This document shows positions 58,515 to 64,000 of a stretch of DNA of 64,000 bases, in pieces. This DNA comes from Quercus robur (taxonomy: Eukaryota; Streptophyta; Magnoliopsida; Fagales; Fagaceae), in the NCBI RefSeq assembly GCF_932294415.1, contig NC_065538.1, forward strand, positions 45,236,843 through 45,300,842. The letters are read 5' to 3'. A program made the position numbers and the translations under genes. How positions within the stretch are numbered: position 1 is the stretch's first letter; each line of letters begins with the position of its first letter. The notes under the pieces are model-generated. The model was not told the DNA's origin and ran no database searches. It saw only the letters and a program-made list of their open reading frames with translations.

Positions 58515-59070
58515 CTAGAGCCCACAATCACGATCCTTAACAATAATATCACGATACCCATTATTAGGGTTAAAATCACCCACAATAAGACCAGCAATAT
58601 CTGAGGCAGTAGGAAGATTATATTGTGAATAACGATTGGTATGGCAATTGATGAGACGCAATCTCACATCTGCGGTATTACATTCAGTGTAGCGATCCTT
58701 GGCCTTTCTGAAAACCTTAACCAAAGCATTTTTTTCATTAAGCATATGTATTAGAAAGTTAATAATTTTAGGATCAATGCCATCATTTTCTTTATCAGAT
58801 GAAACCGACCTTATCCTATGTTGCACTTCATTCTCTGTATCAAATATGTAAAGTTGAGCAAATTTTGGTTCTGATCCTTCAACTGGTAACAAAGAGCCAA
58901 TCCGATGATGATTCTGTCCATTTAACCTGAAGACATAAGGACCATTTCCATCATTTACAGTTTTGTCAACCTTTCCACCCATTGACATTATTGCAAACAT
59001 TGCATTATATTGCCGACGGTTGTTGTGGAAATGCACAAATGAAGAGCCACTATTATTCAGCAATTCTTCA
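58515..59070 (-). pseudogene. Helitron Rep/helicase fragment (helitron helicase-like domain)
   Basis: A 182-codon open frame on the minus strand includes RQYNAMFAIMSMGGKVDKTV, then GPYVFRLNGQNHHRIGSLLP, then PKFAQLYIFDTENEVQHRI. This is the start of the helitron helicase-like N-terminal domain (PF14214) found in plant Helitron proteins. It stops near the segment before the Rep nuclease. Upstream, a related segment (APPVLEELLNN) runs into a stop within about 30 bases of 59063. The rest of the protein (Rep HUH nuclease, helicase) is absent, so it is a fragment. Confidence 0.8.
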
Positions 59071-59627
59071 AGAACTGGAGGTGCTCATTTTAATAAAGGT
59101 AAATAAATTAGTCCTTCCGAACAGCACAACGAAAACTTTGGTTGTGATGGTCTTCTTGACTTGACATTCCTCTCTTCATACCATAGAATAGCCCCACAAC
59201 TCTCAGATGTTTGTGTTGGTTTGCCAAAATTCTATGGTTCAGTAAATTTAACTGTTAGAAGTAACAATATTGAATGGGAGTTAGATAGCGTGAACAACAA
59301 TGTAAAATATAATTATTTTATTTTATTTTATTTTTGAGAACGAAAGGTTTAATCATTCATTGATATGTAAAGAATCTTGGTACAAAGCATCCGCCGCTAG
59401 CGGTGGAGTATCTTCTATCCAGTATATATCATCAATTATATTCCTAGCATATTTAGCTAATGAGTGAGCCACCATATTTCCTCCTCTTTTCACCTAGCTA
59501 AAAGACAACCTGCAATCCCTTAATATTACACCTAATATCCTCATAAATGTGGCCTAGCAGGGAGCTGTTTGCTGCTGGAGATGAAATTGCTCTAATGACA
59601 TTTAGACTATCCCCTTCAATGATTAGC

Positions 59628-60737
59628 CTAGAAAAAACCTGCTTCCATGGAAAATTCAATAGATTTTCGGCATGCCAGAACCTCTGCTTCTTTGCTGCTG
59701 TTCACATAGGGACCTTTAGCTGACATTCCAGCTATAACCTCACCATTTGTGTTCCTAATTATTGCTCCAAACCCCGAACATTGTAGGTCCGAAAAAATTG
59801 CAGCATCAAAGTTTAATTTGTACTCATTTGGAGGTGGAGTCTGCCATATGATTCTGCTTGGTACTGCATTTGAAGTTGCAAGATTTTCTTGGGCGTTCTT
59901 ATATTCCTCAAGATATTCTGCAACTCGTTTATTTAGCCAACCTAGATCCTTTAGTTGTCCTTCGTGCACTACAACATTTCTCTGATTCCATATGATCCAT
60001 GCTTGAACAAGGAAGAGCTCAATCTTTGGCTTAGCTAACCTGTTCTATAAACTTTCAAACAATTGCATGAAATCCAAGCAATTAGTGGAACATTTATGCA
60101 GAGAAGTGAGCCTCCTGTGCAGCTTCGCATTCCTAAATGGCATGAATGGCAGTCTTGATAGCTCTTTTGCAGCAATGGCAATTCTCATCTGATATGAGCT
60201 TTCGTTTAGTAAGATTCATCCCTGTTGGAAGGAGTGGCAAGCTCTCCAACAAAATACCTTCAATTTGCTAGGAACTCTCATTTTCCATAACGATTTCCAA
60301 ATTTGCTACCCCTCTGTCCCCCTTGAACACTCAGCCCAGTTTTCATTCCTCAAAACCTTCCTAGCTAGATGATAACCTGGCCGAACAGAATAGGCTCCAT
60401 TTTTATTATGCAACCAAAAAATGGAGTCAGCTACATGTCTTTGACTCAATGGAATTCTGCAAATAGCTTTAGCATCGTCCCTGTGAAAGCTTGCCATGAT
60501 TATGTCTCGTCTCCACCACTGTAAATCCAGATCAATAAGGTCCAAAACCATCCATTCCTCCCCCTCCTCTGCCACTGGATGCAGAATTTTGTTTGAAGGA
60601 TAGTCTAGAATCCATTTGTCCTTACTTACCCGAATAGCTTCTCCATTCCCCACTCTCCAGCAGCAGCCACTCCTCAGAATTGGCATGGCAGACAATGCTT
60701 TTCCACATAAACGAGCTGTTGGGTGAATCAGCTGCAT
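59628..60737 (-). pseudogene. LINE ORF2 C-terminal part: zf-RVT region and RNase H
   Basis: 60737-60306 encodes the region after the reverse transcriptase, with CCWRVGNGEAIRVSKDKWI and FWLHNKNGAYSVRPGY; the zf-RVT segment continues in another frame to about 60230. 59985-59628 encodes an RNase H (RVT_3 type) with KLNFDAAIFS (first Asp), GFGAIIRNTNGEV and SKEAEVLACRKSIE (Glu). A frameshift near 59628 moves the third acidic segment (IIEGDSLNVI, about 59620) to another frame. Confidence 0.8.
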
Positions 60738-60945
60738 CTAGGAATTGGCATCAAGGGAAATATCTAGCTTTAAAACATTTATAAAGAAGAGAATCTTGCT
60801 CATGTATCATTCTCCACCCTTGTTTGCCTAGCATTGCAAGATTGAATAACCTTAAATCTTGAAATCTCATCCCACCTTCATTTTTTGGCTGAGAAAGACT
60901 ATCCCAACTTTACCAATGAATTTTCCTTTCATTTCCAACTTGACC

Positions 60946-62130
60946 TCACCAAAATTTAGCACATAAAGCATTTAATTCATCACATAGTGTCACAAGTAAT
61001 TGAAACACCCCCATAGTGTAAGTAGGGATAGCTTGAGTAATAGTTTTTATGAGTATTTCCTTCCCTGCCCTAGACAGAATACTGCTTTTCCATCCTTGCA
61101 ATTTTTTCCAAACTCGATCCTTTAAATAGGAAAAAGTTTGGTACTTTGCCGTTCCCACCAGGGTAGGTAACCCCAGATATGTTTCAAAGTGCTCCACCTC
61201 TTTCCCCTAATGCCAATACAATCCTTGCTCTTTAGCTGGCTTGAGTGTTGCTGCTAAAATACAACAATGATTTTTCCATGTTAATACATTGTTTTGATGC
61301 ATCAACATATGTTTTCAAAGCCTCATTGATGACCTCATCCTCCCCAAAAGTAGCTCGACAAAACAAGATGGAGTCATCTGCAAACATTAAATTTGTAATT
61401 GATGGCGCCCTTCTACATATAGAAACACATTTGATGCGGCCTTCTATTTCTGCCCTTGATAGTAGTGAATTGAAGCCTTTTGCACACAAAAAGAATAGGT
61501 ATGGTGAAAGGGGATTACCCCGATGGATTCCCCTAGACGATTTGATGTTACCATAGGGTTTTCCGTTAATAAGGACAAAAAAGGAAGGTGTAGTTACACA
61601 CCCTATCACCTAATTAATCCATGCTTCTAGGAAACCCAACTTGGTCATTATACCCTTCAAGAATGGTCATTCAACCCTATCATACGCCTTGCTAATATCA
61701 AGCTTCAGTGCAAGAGAGCCTTTTTTGCATTTCTTCCTAGAATGCATAATGTGTAATAATTCATATGCCACCAACACATTATCAATTATGAGATGACTTG
61801 GAACAAATGCACTTTGAGTAAATGAGATAATATTTGGGAGGATCCATTTCAACCTGTTAGCCAACACCTTAGAAATAATTTTGTAAATGACATTACACAG
61901 ACTAAGGGGTTGAAAATCAGACATTTTCTTAGGTGATTTTACTTTAGGAACCAACACAATATTAGTGTGGTTAATTTTAGGGACCATGAGACCTGAATTC
62001 AGATAATCCAAAACAGCAACAATTACACTATCACCCAGAACATGCCAAAATTTTTGATAAAAGAGTGCATTCATACCACTAGGTCCAGGTGCCTTTGTTG
62101 GTCCCATTTGAAACAACGTTGTCTTGATTT
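60946..62130 (-). pseudogene. LINE ORF2 reverse transcriptase
   Basis: 62116-61667 covers the N-terminal half with GPTKAPGPSGMNALFYQKFW and LALKLDISKAYDRVE (motif A Asp). 61609-61232 follows with SSRGIHRGNPLSPYLFFLCA and the LMFADDS catalytic motif. 61197-60946 continues with a thumb-like segment, GLPTLVGTAKYQTF and KLQGWKSSILSRAGKEILIK. Frames change near 61640 and 61215. It would copy the LINE RNA at the nicked target site; this copy is broken. Confidence 0.88.
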
Positions 62131-62906
62131 CATTAGTAGTGAACTCACTAGACAGTATCTATTGCATGTCTGGGGTTACCTTGTGCAGCACCGTGTTGAG
62201 GCACTCATCCATTTAAGAGCATGCACCTGCATTAAACAAACTATCAAAGTAGTTAGTTGCTACCTCAGCAATATCTTCCTTCTCTTCCACCCAGTTGCCA
62301 TCCATGTTTTTAATTTCCTATGTGTGATTTCTCCTCCTTCTCTATGAAGCTTTAGCATGAATTTTTTTTTGTATTTTTATCTCCATGCTTTAGCCAAGAA
62401 ATTCTAGACTTTTGAGCCCAATAAATCTCCTGTTTCATCAGTAGGTCATCCAATGTCTTGCTTACTTCTAAAAATTCTGCTTTTGACTCCTCAGTGATCT
62501 CCTTAGCATTCAACACCTCTAATTTCTTTTGAAGCTACTTGATCTCTTCAATGTTCAGCCTTGTTTTAGACAGCCTCGAGGTCCTTAAATTCTCCCCACA
62601 AACCTGTATCTTCTATTTTATAATCTCCAACCCGTGCCCATCATTTACATTAGCATCCCATGTGCTTTGAACTACCTCTTCACAATCCTCCCATAATAGC
62701 CAAGCTTCTTCAAATTTAAATCCTCGCCCTCTCTACATGCTACTCTTCCTATATTGGTCTATTTGAAGAACAATTGGGAGATGATCTGATTCATGGGGGG
62801 GTAAGTGAGTTACTAACCTAAGCTGGAATTCGTTTGTCCACTCCATTGTTGCTACTACTCTGTCTAAACGGAGTTTTGTATTTGCCTCACTTGGTCTCTT
62901 ATTGTT

Positions 62907-63383
62907 CTAGGTAAACGAATAGCATTTAAACCCCAAATCCTTAAGCGGGCACCCTTCCAAGGCTTCACAGAATGCATCAATGTGGTTCAATTGAGGTGGT
63001 CGTTTGCTAAGCTTCTCGGTAGAATGAAGTATGGCGTTGAAGTCTCCAATACACATCCAAGGACCACACATAAAAGATTTGAGATGACCCAATAGCTCCC
63101 AAGACTTATTTCTTTGACTCACTTTTGGCTAGCCATAAAAACATGTCAGCCACCATTCAAACCCATCTTCTTCTTTAACTTTCACAAGAATAAGGTTAGC
63201 TGTAAAATTTATTAACTCTATCTGCACTTCATTCTTCCATATCAGAGCTAAACCTCCACCTGAATCAGGCTTCTTTACAATAATCCTATTTGGGAAAGGT
63301 AACTCACCATGTAGGTTATCAAAACCTTCTTTATCTAGCCATGACTTCATAAGAAAACATACATTGGGAGCTTGTTCCCTCAC
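62907..63383 (-). pseudogene. LINE ORF2 endonuclease (APE/EEP type)
   Basis: 63383-63129 has PNVCFLMKSWLDKEGF and GGGLALIWKNEVQIEL; 63122-62907 continues with WMCIGDFNAIL (the GDFN motif of the exonuclease-endonuclease-phosphatase fold). A TAG at 63129-63131, most likely from a TGG Trp codon, separates the two. It would nick the target DNA. The following 62130-62900 holds the linker to the reverse transcriptase in several broken frames. Confidence 0.8.
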
Positions 63384-63529
63384 AATTTTATAAAGGTTTC
63401 GACCTATTTAAGAGTTCCCAAGCCCTTGGCATTTCTAGCTTTGAAACCTCATTGCTCCCGGCAAGGGTGGCAATCCACCCTCGCCAATATATCATTAAAA
63501 TTCTGAACCACCTTCTCACGCTTCGCTTT

Positions 63530-63996
63530 CTATGCTTCCTCTTCATCACACTGTATGGAAAGGTTAGTATTATGTGTACTAACTAACTTTCCTAGCAATG
63601 ACACGTCGACTGCCTTAATAACATTCCCAAGCCCACAATCCATTCTCACAATTCTAGTCCATGTGGACTTAGGCTTAAAGAATTTTAGCCCACTCGGCTC
63701 ACCACCTTGCATGTCTTTTGGACTCTCAGAGATTGAATTTAATTTTTTAGCAACCTCATCCACGATTATAAGGCCTTGCATATCTTTATAGATCTCAAAG
63801 TTTGAATTTAAATTGACGATATCCTCATCCATGATTATAGGGCCTGGCATATCTTTAGGAATCTCATAGTTTGAATTTAAATTGTCTGTATCCTAATCCA
63901 CGATTATAGGAATAGACTTTCCCTCCTGAACATTCTTTGCATCTTCATTCTCAGAACAGACCTACTGGCATGGAGAGGCACATTAGAGTACTTGAA
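63530..63996 (-). pseudogene. LINE linker region with three 23-residue repeats
   Basis: The open frame from 63850 to 63530, extending upstream through a stop at about 63895, contains three copies of a 23-residue unit: IIMDEDIVNLNSNFEIYKDM, IIVDEVAKKLNSISESPKDM, and an upstream IIVD..NLNSNYEIPKDM. At DNA level the units lie at 69-base spacing (63761, 63830, 63899). It precedes the endonuclease, where plant L1 elements have a poorly conserved linker. No known domain seen. Confidence 0.65.
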
Positions 63997-64000
63997 TGCT

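Larger units (their letters stand above)
59310..64000 (-). mobile_element. L1-type LINE, 5' end beyond the window (decayed)
   Basis: On the minus strand the window holds, in order, a linker region, endonuclease, reverse transcriptase, zf-RVT and RNase H, then an AT-rich tail (AAAATAAAATAAAATAAT, about 59312-59335) at the 3' end. This is the plan of plant L1 elements. Many stops and frame changes show it is dead. The 5' end lies to the right of the window, so no target duplication can be checked. Confidence 0.88.

Overview
This is nuclear DNA from a flowering plant, most likely a woody eudicot. The evidence is spliced plant genes (a phytocystatin, a D-aminoacyl-tRNA deacylase, a secretory class III peroxidase), Ty3/gypsy Tat-type retrotransposons, an L1 LINE, SINEs and many MITEs. 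I cannot fix the species from sequence alone. Only three host genes look intact, all on the minus strand: the cystatin (34170-34547), the deacylase (41679-45056, 7 exons) and the peroxidase (46376-49725, 3 exons). Most of the rest is transposable-element or tandem-repeat DNA.

Layout. 1-1720: 3' end of a Tat-type LTR retrotransposon, with an open antisense reading frame running off the left edge and a 3' LTR. 1721-4290: AT-rich DNA with one orphan exon of a mitochondrial NAD-carrier-like gene. 4290-20706: a 16-kb satellite-like array. It is built from ~32-bp GC-rich submotifs grouped into ~230-350-bp monomers separated by AT-rich linkers, and from about 9.1 kb the linker types recur in a fixed order every ~1.3-1.6 kb (a higher-order repeat). 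Two hAT-like elements (8177-9042, 17610-18820) sit inside it, and a 1400-bp block (14336-15735) is duplicated almost perfectly. 20707-22171: AT-rich DNA with a SINE. 22172-32992: a complete but decayed 10.8-kb Tat-lineage element with a CACAC target duplication, broken gag-pol with two RNase H domains, nine exact 70-bp repeats, and a spliced antisense gene with its own TATA box.

32993-41678: the cystatin gene and a much-interrupted duplicate of its upstream region, invaded by MITEs, a SINE and an 799-bp solo LTR. 41679-49725: the deacylase and peroxidase genes. 49726-52767: AT-rich, no gene seen. 52768-58211: a young (LTRs differ at about 2 of 619 positions) non-autonomous LTR element on the minus strand carrying a 12-copy 81-bp array and two TATA-to-polyA units in the opposite orientation. 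58515-59070: a Helitron protein fragment. 59310-64000: a decayed L1 LINE on the minus strand whose 5' end lies beyond the window.

The most unusual structures are the higher-order repeat array and the antisense transcription units inside LTR elements, seen in three separate elements here. The host genes have no shared pathway that I can see; they are unrelated neighbours separated by repeats.
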